From positions 1-64,000 of the forward strand of contig CAZSIT010000005.1 in assembly GCA_964607165.1 (NCBI GenBank): a stretch of 64,000 bases of DNA, in the 5' to 3' direction. The stretch comes from DSPP01 sp964607165. GTDB taxonomy: Bacteria; Zixibacteria; MSB-5A5; DSPP01. Positions within the stretch are counted from its first letter, which is position 1. Each line of letters starts with the position of its first letter. Shown here piece after piece: positions 8,621 through 15,611 of this stretch. Position numbers and translations under genes: made by a program. The notes beneath the pieces were generated by a model. The model saw only the letters and a list, made by a program, of their open reading frames with translations. It was not told the DNA's origin and did no database searches.

Positions 8621-8645
8621 AAGGCGGTCTCGTGCCGCCTTTTTT
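8621..8645 (+). terminator. Rho-independent terminator between the TPR gene and priA
   Basis: AAGGCGG (8621-8627), a 7-nt loop, CCGCCTT (8635-8641) and further Ts to 8645. It lies inside the reading frame upstream of the true priA start, which argues that the longer priA reading frame from 8614 is not used. Confidence 0.85.
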
Positions 8646-8649
8646 GTTT

Positions 8650-11091
8650 ATGCCGGTTGAGGTTGTCTTTCCTTTCCGTTCCGGCCCGGCCTTAAGCTAC
8701 GAAGTTCCCAAAGGAATCGAGCCAAAATCTCTTTTGGGATGCCGGGTGATTGTCCCGCTGGGAAGCAAGAGGGAAATTGGTGTGGTTGTCGGCCTTGATG
8801 CTCCTAAAACTTCGGGTATCAAATCCCTCGAGAAGGTTGTGGATATCCAAGCGGCTTACCTGCCTTCGATTCTGGAACTATCCCGCTGGGTGAGCGAATA
8901 CTATGTCTGCCCTTTGGGGCCGGCTTTGCGCGCCGCCTTGCCGGGGGAAGTGCAGAGCAAGATTTACACGAAAATAAAGTTTCTTTTGCCTGCGGATATT
9001 CCTCCTCCCAATGATTTGCCTCGCACCGAAAAAGAGCTTTTTTTCTTTTTGTCTCAAAAGCGAGAGATTGAATTAAAGAAACTTTCTTCCCGTTTTCCAA
9101 AGGCTTTTTTAAACCGGCACCTTTTAGAATTCGAGCGAAGGGGATGGATCGCCAGCTTGGAGTTGATGGATGAAGCCCCTGGAGCTAAGAAAATAGTCTG
9201 TATTTCTGCCAGTCTGGATTTAAGAAATCAGCAGGCGGTGTCTGATTTTCGGAAATTGATTTCGGGATTTCCGGCAAAGGATGAAAAAAAGAAAAACCTT
9301 TTGATCTTTCTTTCCGAAAATCCGGGACTTCATCCGCTTTTCGAATTGGAAAAGAAGTTTGGCCTTAAACGGCTGAGTGCTGGGGGATTAGCAAAAAGGG
9401 GCCTGGTTGTAATGGAGAAGAAATCAGAGGAAGAATTGCGCCCTCCCGGAGAGAAAAGAGGTTTGTTTCTATCGGACGAACAGAAGAAAGCCTTTGAAAC
9501 CATTGAGAAAAACGTCGAGGCGGAAAAATTCGCCCCCTTTTTGCTTTTCGGCGTAACCGGTTCCGGGAAAACGGAAGTTTATTTTGCCGCCATTGAAGAA
9601 GTTTTGAAAAAGGGAAAGCAAGCTTTAGTCCTTTTGCCGGAAATTTCGGTCGCCTCGCAAATCATTGCCCGATTTCGAACCCGTTTTGGAAATCAGGTTA
9701 CTGCCCTGCATTCCGGTTTGACTCCCGGACAGAAAGCGGCGGCCTGGAAGGCGATTCGGGCTGGCGCTTATCCCGTCGTAGTCGGCGTTCGCTCTGCTGT
9801 CTTTGCTCCCTTAGAAAAACTTGGCCTGATAATTGTCGATGAAGAACATTCCCCCAGCTACAAACAGACCGAAGCGCTGCCGTATTACCACGCCCGCGAT
9901 GCGGCCTTGATGCGCGCGCAAATTGAGAAAATCCCGATCATTTTAGGTTCGGCGACTCCTTCGATTGAATCGTTTTATCATACGCAGACGGGGAAGTATC
10001 AGCTTTTGGAACTCACCCAGCGTTTCAGCGGCCAGAGGCTGCCTCGGCTGGAAACGGTCGATTTGCGCACCGAAGGAAAACCGCTTTTGGCTGGCAGTCT
10101 CTCCGGCCGGCTGATTTTGAGTTTGAAAAAGGCAATAGAGGAAGGGGATCAGGCGATTCTGTTTTTGAACCGGCGCGGGTTTTCCTCGATGGTGCATTGC
10201 AGCGTCTGCGGGCAGGTTTTCACCTGCCCGCGCTGCGACACGGCCTATACCTATCACAAAAAAGATTTCAGCCTGCGCTGTCATCTCTGCACCAAAAGAG
10301 AAAAAGCCCCCTCCACCTGCCCCAAATGCCTGGGGCCGGTTCTAGAATTTCGCGGCACGGGGACGCAACGGGTGGAAGAAGGGCTGGCGCAATTTGAAAA
10401 TTTGGGCGTGGCGCGGATGGATTACGACACCACCCGAAAAGCCGGAGCGCATCAAAAAATTTTGTCCGACTTCGCGGCCAAAAAATACCGCCTGCTTTTG
10501 GGCACCCAGATGGTCACCAAGGGGCTGGATTTTCCCTTGGTCAACTGGGTCGGCGTTCTTTCCGCCGACGCTCACCTGTATCTGCCTGATTTTCGCTCGC
10601 GCGAGCGAACGTATCAACTTTTAACCCAGGTCGCTGGCCGCGCCGGGAGGCATACCAAAGAGGGAAAGGTTTTGATTCAAACCTACCAGCCGGAAAACCT
10701 GGTTTTGGCTATGGTGGCAAGCGGGGATTACCGCCATTTTTACGAAGAAGAGATAGCCGAGCGGAAAAGCCACTTTTATCCCCCCTTTTCACGCTTAGTT
10801 TTGCTAATCTTTTCAGCCAAAAAGGGAGAGGCGGCCAAACAGGCGTCGGCTATGTGGGCGAAAAAGCTTTTGGATTTATCCACGCAGCTAAAACCTTTGC
10901 AAGTTTTAGGCCCGGCTCCGCATTTTATTTCCAAATTGCACAACCGTTACCGCTGGCAGGTCCTGCTTAAAACCGGTTCAATTGTGAAGCTGGTTGGTGA
11001 GCTGAAAAAATTTAAAGAGGAGTGGCAGCGAACCCCGGAAGCACGGCCAGTGTTACTCGACATCATCGTCGATCCGCAAAGTTTAGTGTAG
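8650..11091 (+). CDS. priA: Primosomal helicase PriA
   Basis: PriA restarts stalled replication forks by recognising forked DNA and loading the replicative helicase. With the ATG at 8650 (MPVEVVFPF) the protein has 813 residues. An N-terminal 3'-binding domain precedes the helicase core, with Walker A GVTGSGKT (301-308) and DEEH (397-400). Eight zinc-binding cysteines follow (517, 520, 526, 529, 544, 547, 557, 560). The usual helicase C-terminal motif VAGRAGRH comes next. All catalytic features are intact. The ATG lies just past the terminator of the previous gene, so priA needs its own promoter, which I could not identify. About 650 bp of repeat-rich DNA follow. Confidence 0.96.
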   Translation: MPVEVVFPFRSGPALSYEVPKGIEPKSLLGCRVIVPLGSKREIGVVVGLDAPKTSGIKSLEKVVDIQAAYLPSILELSRWVSEYYVCPLGPALRAALPGEVQSKIYTKIKFLLPADIPPPNDLPRTEKELFFFLSQKREIELKKLSSRFPKAFLNRHLLEFERRGWIASLELMDEAPGAKKIVCISASLDLRNQQAVSDFRKLISGFPAKDEKKKNLLIFLSENPGLHPLFELEKKFGLKRLSAGGLAKRGLVVMEKKSEEELRPPGEKRGLFLSDEQKKAFETIEKNVEAEKFAPFLLFGVTGSGKTEVYFAAIEEVLKKGKQALVLLPEISVASQIIARFRTRFGNQVTALHSGLTPGQKAAAWKAIRAGAYPVVVGVRSAVFAPLEKLGLIIVDEEHSPSYKQTEALPYYHARDAALMRAQIEKIPIILGSATPSIESFYHTQTGKYQLLELTQRFSGQRLPRLETVDLRTEGKPLLAGSLSGRLILSLKKAIEEGDQAILFLNRRGFSSMVHCSVCGQVFTCPRCDTAYTYHKKDFSLRCHLCTKREKAPSTCPKCLGPVLEFRGTGTQRVEEGLAQFENLGVARMDYDTTRKAGAHQKILSDFAAKKYRLLLGTQMVTKGLDFPLVNWVGVLSADAHLYLPDFRSRERTYQLLTQVAGRAGRHTKEGKVLIQTYQPENLVLAMVASGDYRHFYEEEIAERKSHFYPPFSRLVLLIFSAKKGEAAKQASAMWAKKLLDLSTQLKPLQVLGPAPHFISKLHNRYRWQVLLKTGSIVKLVGELKKFKEEWQRTPEARPVLLDIIVDPQSLV

Positions 11092-11207
11092 GCCCTGGCA
11101 AAAATGTATTGTTCCTATACATAGGTAATAATATTCAACGTTATTAACTAAAGGATTTCGGCTGCTCTTTCAGGGCTTTTCGGGAGCGTAGCTTCTTGGC
11201 AAAGTTC
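11092..11207. other. Noncoding stretch after priA
   Basis: A-T rich sequence with no gene, no clear terminator and no recognised RNA. It leads into the block of palindromic repeats that fills most of 11.2-12.3 kb. Confidence 0.4.
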
Positions 11208-11270
11208 CCCTCCGGCGCACTCTTCAGAGTGCGAAGGGGGGTCGCCCCGACAAGTCGGGACGCCGGAGGG
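11208..11270. repeat. Two-hairpin palindromic element, CCCTCCGGCG ends
   Basis: Outer inverted repeat CCCTCCGGCG (11208-11217) / CGCCGGAGGG (11261-11270) encloses two hairpins: CGCACTCT-TC-AGAGTGCG and CCCGAC-AA-GTCGGG. This is the same architecture as the GTAGGGG and GGTAGCC families with unrelated sequence. Confidence 0.8.
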
Positions 11271-11538
11271 AGAGCTGGTTTTAGGCGGCATCGGTGCCGG
11301 GGCTTTTCCTTCCGGTTCTCTTTTTGAAAAAGTGTTACCCCTGTCTGGAGACAATACAAGGCCTGGGCAAAAAAGGGGTTGACAAATGCGGGGGAGTAGT
11401 CAATCTTTTCCACACGTAGCATAGCAGGCTGGGGGTAACCACAGCCGGAAGCGAGGGGAGGGATAAGTATTTAGTTTTGCAATAGAAGCGAGATTTGGCA
11501 GGCATTCAATACGGCCCGGTATACGAAAATGTGAGTTT

Positions 11539-11615
11539 GTAGGGGCGGGGTTACCCCGCCCAACCCCGGCCGAGAGGATGGTTCGGCTGCGCTCACCACA
11601 ATGCCTCGTCCCTAC
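11539..11615. repeat. GTAGGGG family repeat with a CTCACCACA insertion
   Basis: GTAGGGGCGGGGTTACCCCG opens the element and GTCCCTAC closes it. The second half is interrupted by ATGGTTCGGCTGCGCTCACC followed by ACA (from 11578). That motif is also found near 2070 and 15074. Confidence 0.75.
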
Positions 11616-11664
11616 AGATAACAGGGATTAGGGATTGGAAATTAGAGATTGCAGATTAGAAAAC

Positions 11665-11718
11665 GTAGGGGCGAATCTTTAGATTCGCCCTGGGTGAACC
11701 TAAAAGGTTCACCCCTAC
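11665..11718. repeat. GTAGGGG family repeat, uninterrupted copy
   Basis: 54 nt: GTA, hairpin GGGCGAATCT-TT-AGATTCGCCC, linker, hairpin GGGTGAACCT/AGGTTCACCC, TAC. It is the best reference copy of the family. A similar copy is at 44797-44852. It lies directly upstream of the first RBS-start cassette at 11731-11750. Confidence 0.85.
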
Positions 11719-11741
11719 AAAAACCAAAAAGGAGGTTCAAG

Positions 11742-11933
11742 ATGAAGCGTTTCAAACAAAGCAGGGGCTTTAATCAACGTAGGGGCGTACCTTTAGGTGC
11801 GCCCGCGGGTGAACCTCCCTCGGCTTCGCTCGTTCACGCTGCTCTCAACGCAAGCGGGACAAGTACAGGTTCACCCCTACAAAAAAAGAAATTTGGGATG
11901 ACAACCAACAACCAAAAAGGAGGTTCAAAATGA
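11742..11933 (+). pseudogene. First decoy copy of the tail-fibre gene start, broken by a repeat
   Basis: AAAAAGGAGGTTCAAG precedes an ATG (11742) encoding MKRFKQ, nearly the same ribosome-binding site and first codons as the intact gene at 12326 (MKRFKMLFG). After about 14 codons the frame runs into the repeat at 11779-11880 and ends at 11933, overlapping the next cassette. Its peptide is repeat-derived (RRGVPLGAPAGEPPS) and is unlikely to be functional. I read it as a duplicated gene start separated from its gene by repeat insertion. Confidence 0.6.
11779..11880. repeat. GTAGGGG family repeat with a nested double insertion
   Basis: 102 nt. The first hairpin is plain (GGGCGTACCT/AGGTGCGCCC). 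The loop of the second (GGGTGAACCT/AGGTTCACCC) holds 48 nt (11817-11864) that begin CCCTCGGCTTCGCTCG and end GGGACAAGT. That is the micro-insert seen at 1108-1132 in reverse orientation, itself split near its middle by a further about 22 nt. Confidence 0.85.
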
Positions 11934-12030
11934 AGCGGTTTTTAGGGTTTTTCGGAGTACGGGTTCTGCAAACGATGGCAGGGGTAAATCCTGGCAGAAC
12001 TAAAACCAATTCTCTTCCGGTAGCCTCTCC

Positions 12031-12084
12031 GGTAGCCTCGACTTCAGTCGAGGGTTTTCTCCCGACGCTGAAGCGTCGGCTACC
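12031..12084. repeat. GGTAGCC family repeat
   Basis: 54 nt: outer GGTAGCC/GGCTACC, hairpin CTCGACT-TC-AGTCGAG and hairpin CCGACGCTGAAGCGTCGG. Extra GGTAGCC (12019) and GGCTACC (12099) flank it, which suggests one copy inserted within another. Confidence 0.85.
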
Positions 12085-12119
12085 AGGAAAAGGGAAACGG
12101 CTACCAAGAAATTTTCTAC

Positions 12120-12221
12120 GTAGGGGCGTACCTTCAGGTGCGCCCGCGGGTGAACCTCCCTCGGCTTCGCTCGTTTACGCTGCGCTCAACGCAAGCGGGA
12201 CAAGTGAAGGTTCACCCCTAC
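12120..12221. repeat. GTAGGGG family repeat with the same nested insertion as 11779
   Basis: A near-identical partner of 11779-11880; the insertion lies at 12158-12206. The small differences between the two copies suggest that one arose by duplication of the other together with the adjoining RBS-start cassette. Confidence 0.85.
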
Positions 12222-12241
12222 AGCAAAAACTATCCCCTCTT

Positions 12242-12295
12242 GGTAGCCTCGACTTCAGTCGAGGGTTTTCCCCCGACACTGAAGTGTCGGCTACC
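12242..12295. repeat. GGTAGCC family repeat
   Basis: 54 nt, same as 12031-12084, but the second hairpin reads CCGACACTGAAGTGTCGG instead of CCGACGCTGAAGCGTCGG. This is a compensating base-pair change. Confidence 0.85.
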
Positions 12296-12325
12296 AAAGG
12301 GGAAAAACCAAAAAGGAGGAGTAAA

Positions 12326-14959
12326 ATGAAGCGCTTCAAAATGCTTTTCGGACTGGGGATTGTTCTGATTATCTCCAGTGTGGTTCAGGCGGACGTCCCC
12401 AAGCTCATCAACTTTCAGGGGATATTGAAGGACGGCAGCGGCAATCCGGTGGTCGGTTCAAATAACGTAACTTTCAGCATCTACACCGCCGCCACGAATG
12501 GAGCCCTCCTCTGGGCGGAAACGACCAGCGTTACCACCAACGCCCAAGGCCTTTTCAGCGTGCTTTTGGGGGCGGACAATCCGGTGCCGGATTCGGTCTT
12601 TAACGACACCACCCGCTATCTGGGGATTAAGGTGGGGGGTGACGCGGAGATGAGCCCCCGCCAGCGGTTGGCCTCGGTCGGCTATTCCTTTGCCTTTGCC
12701 GGCTGGACGATTCAAGACAGCAACATCATTTTGGCCGAGCGGTTGGGCGGCAGCGTTGGCATTGGCACCGCTACCCCAACCGAAAAACTGGACGTGCAGG
12801 GAAACATCAAAGGGGACACCATCAAAGCCGACGCTTTTTCCTCCGCCAGCCCACTCCGATTGCAGACCAGCGGTGTCACCCGCATCTACGTGGATGACGC
12901 CACCGGCCGGGTGGGCATCGGCACCGAAAGCCCAACCCGGACCTTGGAGCTTGGCACCGGCGATTTGCGCCTGTCCGGCTCGACCGCCGAAATCGGTTAC
13001 AGCGCCTCGGCGGATTTGGCCGGCAGGGCCTTCGACCCCGCCCCTCCCAATCCCATCGCCAGTCCTCCCGACCCCTGCTTCCGGCTTTTTTCCGGCGTCA
13101 GCCACGACCTGGTCTTTGCCATAAACAACAGCGGCGACCTTTCCACCGGCGGGGCGATTAAAAGCGGGAATTCGATTATCATCGACGGCATTAACGATAG
13201 AATCATCGCCTCCAGCGGCACGATAAGCTTCGATGATGAAAATATAGTAACCACCGGCAAAATCGGCATCGGCACTACCGGTCCTTCAGACCCGTTGCAT
13301 ATCTCCGGCAGCGTACTCGGCCAGTATATCCGCAACCAGAACCTGTTATCCGGAGCCCCCACCGGGATGCGGCTTCAGTCCCCCGACCGGGATTGGGTGC
13401 TGCTTCAGAATCTCTTGGGCACTACGGCAGGAAGTTTCAGCATTTATGACGCTACGGCGTCTGGGACTCGATTGCATATCAGCACCACCGGCAACGTCGG
13501 CATTGGCACCACCAGCCCCGGTTCTCATCAGCTTCAGGTCGGCCCGGGCGGGGCGGGGTTTGGAACCGACCTGCTCAACGTCACCGCCACGAGCGGCAAC
13601 AACGGCATAAGCGTCCGCAGCGGACCCGCCACCCCCGCGGCTACAGATGTGGCGGCGGTGCGCCTTTTCCGGGGAAGTTTTGAGACCGGTTTCATCTCCG
13701 CGGAAAACGGTTACCTGTTCAAGATGTTCAACCGGATTGCCAGTGACGGCATCACCATCGACACCTTTGGGCAGACCGGCATCGGCACGACCACCCCAAA
13801 GAACAAATTGGATGTCGAAGGGGGAGCGGTAATTGGCGGGACCTACTCCGGCACCAACACCGCTCCGGCCCACGGCCTTTTGGTGCAGGGCAACGTCGGC
13901 ATCGGGACTACCAGCCCCGAGGAAGCCTTGCACGTTCACGAAGGAAGCGCAGGCGCCGTTACCGCCAACGCCAGCTCGGTTGCCGTCTTTGAGAAAGCGG
14001 GAGCCGCCTACCTTTCCATCCTTACCCCGGATGCCAACGAAAAGGGCATTCTTTTTGGACAACCGGCCAATGCCCAAGCGGGGGGAATTATCTACGACGC
14101 CGGTTCCATACAGGATGGATTTCAGTTCCGGACTTTAAATAACTCAACCAGAATGGTGATAACCGACACCGGCGATGTCGGCATCGGGACGACCACGCCC
14201 GACGCAGGGCTCGAGGTGCAGCGAAGTGGCGTAACCGTGGCGGCGTTTGACCGTCAGACGAACGACGGAACGGTGATTTCCATTCAGCAGGCCGGCATCC
14301 AGGAAGGGACCATCAGCGTCTCCGGTGTCACCGTCAGCTACAATGCTTTTACCGGTTCGCACTACGGCTGGACGGAGGAACTACTGGAACGGGGGGAATT
14401 GGTTACGCTCACCGGAAAAAACCGCTCCTCTCACGATAATCCCAAATCCGAGGTTATCTATGGCGTCAAGCGGTCAACCATTCCCAACGACCCGGCCTGT
14501 TTGGGGTCGTATCTTGGCTTGCAGGAATCAGGCCAACCGGCCGGCCCGGAAAACCCCCACCTCGTAATGGCGGTTGGCAATGGCGATATGTGGGTGGTGG
14601 ATGAAGGCAAGGATGTCGAGATTGGCGATTATCTAATCTCTTCGAGCACATCTGGGCATGCAATGAAAGACAACGAAGAGTTTCCCACCAGCTATATCAT
14701 CGCCCGGGCGGCTGAACCAGTGCGCTGGAGCGAAGTTACGGAAACCGCGGTGGGCAAGAAGCACAGGAAAATCTCGGTTTTCTTCGAAAGCTTCGTTAAG
14801 GTAAACATGCAGCCGTTTACCAGCGAACTATCACAGCTAAAAGCCGAAAACGAAAGCTTGAAAGGAAAAATGGAAGAACTGCAATCTCTTGTGCAGAAAC
14901 TTTTGGCCAAAGAAAAAGGAGGGTTGGGCGAAGGATACACGCTGAAGTCGGAGAGATAG
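12326..14959 (+). CDS. Exported tail-fibre-like repeat protein (VGIGT repeats)
   Basis: The ATG at 12326 has a strong ribosome-binding site (AAGGAGGAG) and gives a signal peptide (MKRFKMLFGLGIVLIISSVV). The protein has 877 residues. An N-terminal domain of about 110 residues (LINFQGILKDGSGNPVVG to SPRQRLASVGYSFAF) is common in large surface proteins of uncultured bacteria. At least seven units of the type VGIGTTSPxxxLxV follow, the beta-helical repeat of phage tail fibres and related adhesins. A compact C-terminal domain precedes a coiled coil at about 830-865 (SQLKAENESLKGKMEELQSL). Many such fibres carry a self-cleaving S74 chaperone domain; I do not see one clearly. No phage genes are nearby, so it is probably a cell-surface fibre. 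Confidence 0.7.
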   Translation: MKRFKMLFGLGIVLIISSVVQADVPKLINFQGILKDGSGNPVVGSNNVTFSIYTAATNGALLWAETTSVTTNAQGLFSVLLGADNPVPDSVFNDTTRYLGIKVGGDAEMSPRQRLASVGYSFAFAGWTIQDSNIILAERLGGSVGIGTATPTEKLDVQGNIKGDTIKADAFSSASPLRLQTSGVTRIYVDDATGRVGIGTESPTRTLELGTGDLRLSGSTAEIGYSASADLAGRAFDPAPPNPIASPPDPCFRLFSGVSHDLVFAINNSGDLSTGGAIKSGNSIIIDGINDRIIASSGTISFDDENIVTTGKIGIGTTGPSDPLHISGSVLGQYIRNQNLLSGAPTGMRLQSPDRDWVLLQNLLGTTAGSFSIYDATASGTRLHISTTGNVGIGTTSPGSHQLQVGPGGAGFGTDLLNVTATSGNNGISVRSGPATPAATDVAAVRLFRGSFETGFISAENGYLFKMFNRIASDGITIDTFGQTGIGTTTPKNKLDVEGGAVIGGTYSGTNTAPAHGLLVQGNVGIGTTSPEEALHVHEGSAGAVTANASSVAVFEKAGAAYLSILTPDANEKGILFGQPANAQAGGIIYDAGSIQDGFQFRTLNNSTRMVITDTGDVGIGTTTPDAGLEVQRSGVTVAAFDRQTNDGTVISIQQAGIQEGTISVSGVTVSYNAFTGSHYGWTEELLERGELVTLTGKNRSSHDNPKSEVIYGVKRSTIPNDPACLGSYLGLQESGQPAGPENPHLVMAVGNGDMWVVDEGKDVEIGDYLISSSTSGHAMKDNEEFPTSYIIARAAEPVRWSEVTETAVGKKHRKISVFFESFVKVNMQPFTSELSQLKAENESLKGKMEELQSLVQKLLAKEKGGLGEGYTLKSER

Positions 14960-14971
14960 CCGGCATCAAGG

Positions 14972-14999
14972 GTAGGGGCGTATTGCAATACGCCCCTAC
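14972..14999. repeat. GTAGGGG family, 28-nt perfect palindrome
   Basis: GTAGGGGCGTATTG and its exact complement. A single-hairpin version of the family, 13 nt after the tail-fibre stop codon. No T-run follows, so it is not an obvious terminator. Confidence 0.85.
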
Positions 15000-15019
15000 A
15001 AAACAACCTCACCCTTAAT

Positions 15020-15116
15020 CCCTCTCCATCCTTCGGCTACGCTCAGGACAAGCGGGGTGGAGAGGGAGGGCGATGGATTCGACTTCGCTCACCACAAGTT
15101 CACGAATCGCCCCTAC
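15020..15116. repeat. Two hairpin repeats, each with a loop insertion
   Basis: 15020-15066: CCCTCTCCA...TGGAGAGGG, whose loop holds CCTTCGGCTACGCTCAGGAC then AAG (15030-15052), the reverse form of the micro-insert at 1108-1132. 15068-15116: GGGCGA...TCGCCCCTAC, whose loop holds GGATTCGACTTCGCTCACCA then CA, the motif also seen near 2070 and 11578. Confidence 0.75.
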
Positions 15117-15127
15117 ATTAAAATCTG

Positions 15128-15245
15128 GTAGGGGCAGACCTCCGTGTCTGGCTTTCTTAAAAAGTGGGCGAACACGTAGGTTCGCCCCTACGGTTGCGTC
15201 AGGAATAATTCCTGACGCAAGGGGCACGTTGCAACGTGCCCCTAC
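15128..15245. repeat. Three adjacent palindromic repeats
   Basis: 15128-15191 is a GTAGGGGC...CGCCCCTAC element with two imperfect hairpins. 15194-15220 is TTGCGTCAGGAAT with its complement, related to 2034-2056. 15221-15245 is GGGGCACGTTG/CAACGTGCCCC followed by TAC. No gene lies between 14960 and 15611. Confidence 0.8.
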
Positions 15246-15312
15246 ATGAAAAACAGGGATTAGGGATTAGAAGAAAAAAGAGCCGCTTTAATATTGATTT
15301 TGCGCCTCCCTA

Positions 15313-15334
15313 AATTGTTTCACGTGAAACAATT
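15313..15334. promoter_or_regulatory. parS: parS centromere site (ParB-binding)
   Basis: A perfect 22-bp palindrome, AATTGTTTCAC and its complement, contains the universal 16-bp parS core TGTTTCACGTGAAACA at 15316-15331. ParB binds such sites and spreads to build the chromosome-partition complex. They cluster around the replication origin. The site lies in noncoding DNA between the tail-fibre gene and the HD gene, and does not look like the surrounding repeat families. I saw no second copy and no parA/parB in the window. Confidence 0.88.
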
Positions 15335-15386
15335 CCCTTAAGGCAAAAAGCCGCTTCGCCTTTGCCAAACGCGAAACGGATTTTTC

Positions 15387-15514
15387 GTAGGGGCGAACAG
15401 CCGCTCGTCCCTGGTGGTAGCCTCGACTTCACTTGTCCTGAGCGAAGTCGAAGGAGTCGAGGGTTTTCCGACACTTCCCTCGACTACACTCGCGACAAGA
15501 AAGTGTCGGCTACC
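15387..15514. repeat. GTAGGGG half-copy and a GGTAGCC repeat with both loops occupied
   Basis: 15387-15411 is a degenerate GTAGGGGCGAA...TCGTCCC hairpin. 15416-15514 is a GGTAGCC element of 99 nt instead of 54. Its first hairpin (CTCGACT...GTCGAG) holds CACTTGTCCTGAGCGAAGTC then GAAGG (15430-15454). Its second (CCGACACTT...AAGTGTCGG) holds CCCTCGACTACACTCGCGAC then AAG (15477-15499). These are forward and reverse forms of the same micro-insert. Confidence 0.88.
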
Positions 15515-15523
15515 AGCCATAAT

Positions 15524-15550
15524 CCCCTCTCCATTAAATGGAGAGGGGGT
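15524..15550. repeat. CCCCTCTCCATT palindrome
   Basis: CCCCTCTCCATT-AAATGGAGAGGGG, followed by GTTCGGGGGTGAGG. Copies or relatives lie at 47663-47689, near 44855-44882 and (interrupted) at 15020-15066. Confidence 0.75.
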
Positions 15551-15611
15551 TCGGGGGTGAGGTAAACTTGCTCCCCCTCTCTTTTTTTCGTAGCTTAATC
15601 CAGTGCAAAAA

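Larger units (their letters stand above)
11914..12325 (+). other. Second decoy RBS-start cassette and repeat-filled leader of the tail-fibre gene
   Basis: AAAAAGGAGGTTCAAAATG occurs at 11914-11932 and AAAAAGGAGGAGTAAAATG at 12310-12328. The ATG at 11930 is in frame with the main gene, so translation from it would add 132 mostly repeat-encoded residues (RRGVPSGAPAGEPPSASLVY) before a normal signal peptide. I regard the ATG at 12326 as the authentic start and this region as leader filled by repeats. Initiation at several sites is possible. Confidence 0.6.

Noticed and set aside
11649..12325. Reading frames rich in GVPxGAPAGEPPSASL peptides as real proteins
   Set aside because: The peptides are translations of GTAGGGG and GGTAGCC repeats; the same words recur in different frames and places.
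12326..14959. Prophage remnant
   Set aside because: Only a fibre-like protein is present, with a signal peptide; no capsid, terminase, integrase or lysis genes are nearby.
14972..14999. Terminator of the tail-fibre gene
   Set aside because: A perfect hairpin but no T-run follows; it is better described as a repeat.
11200..15560. CRISPR array
   Set aside because: The repeats are palindromic, irregularly spaced, of different families, and lack spacers of equal length or cas genes.
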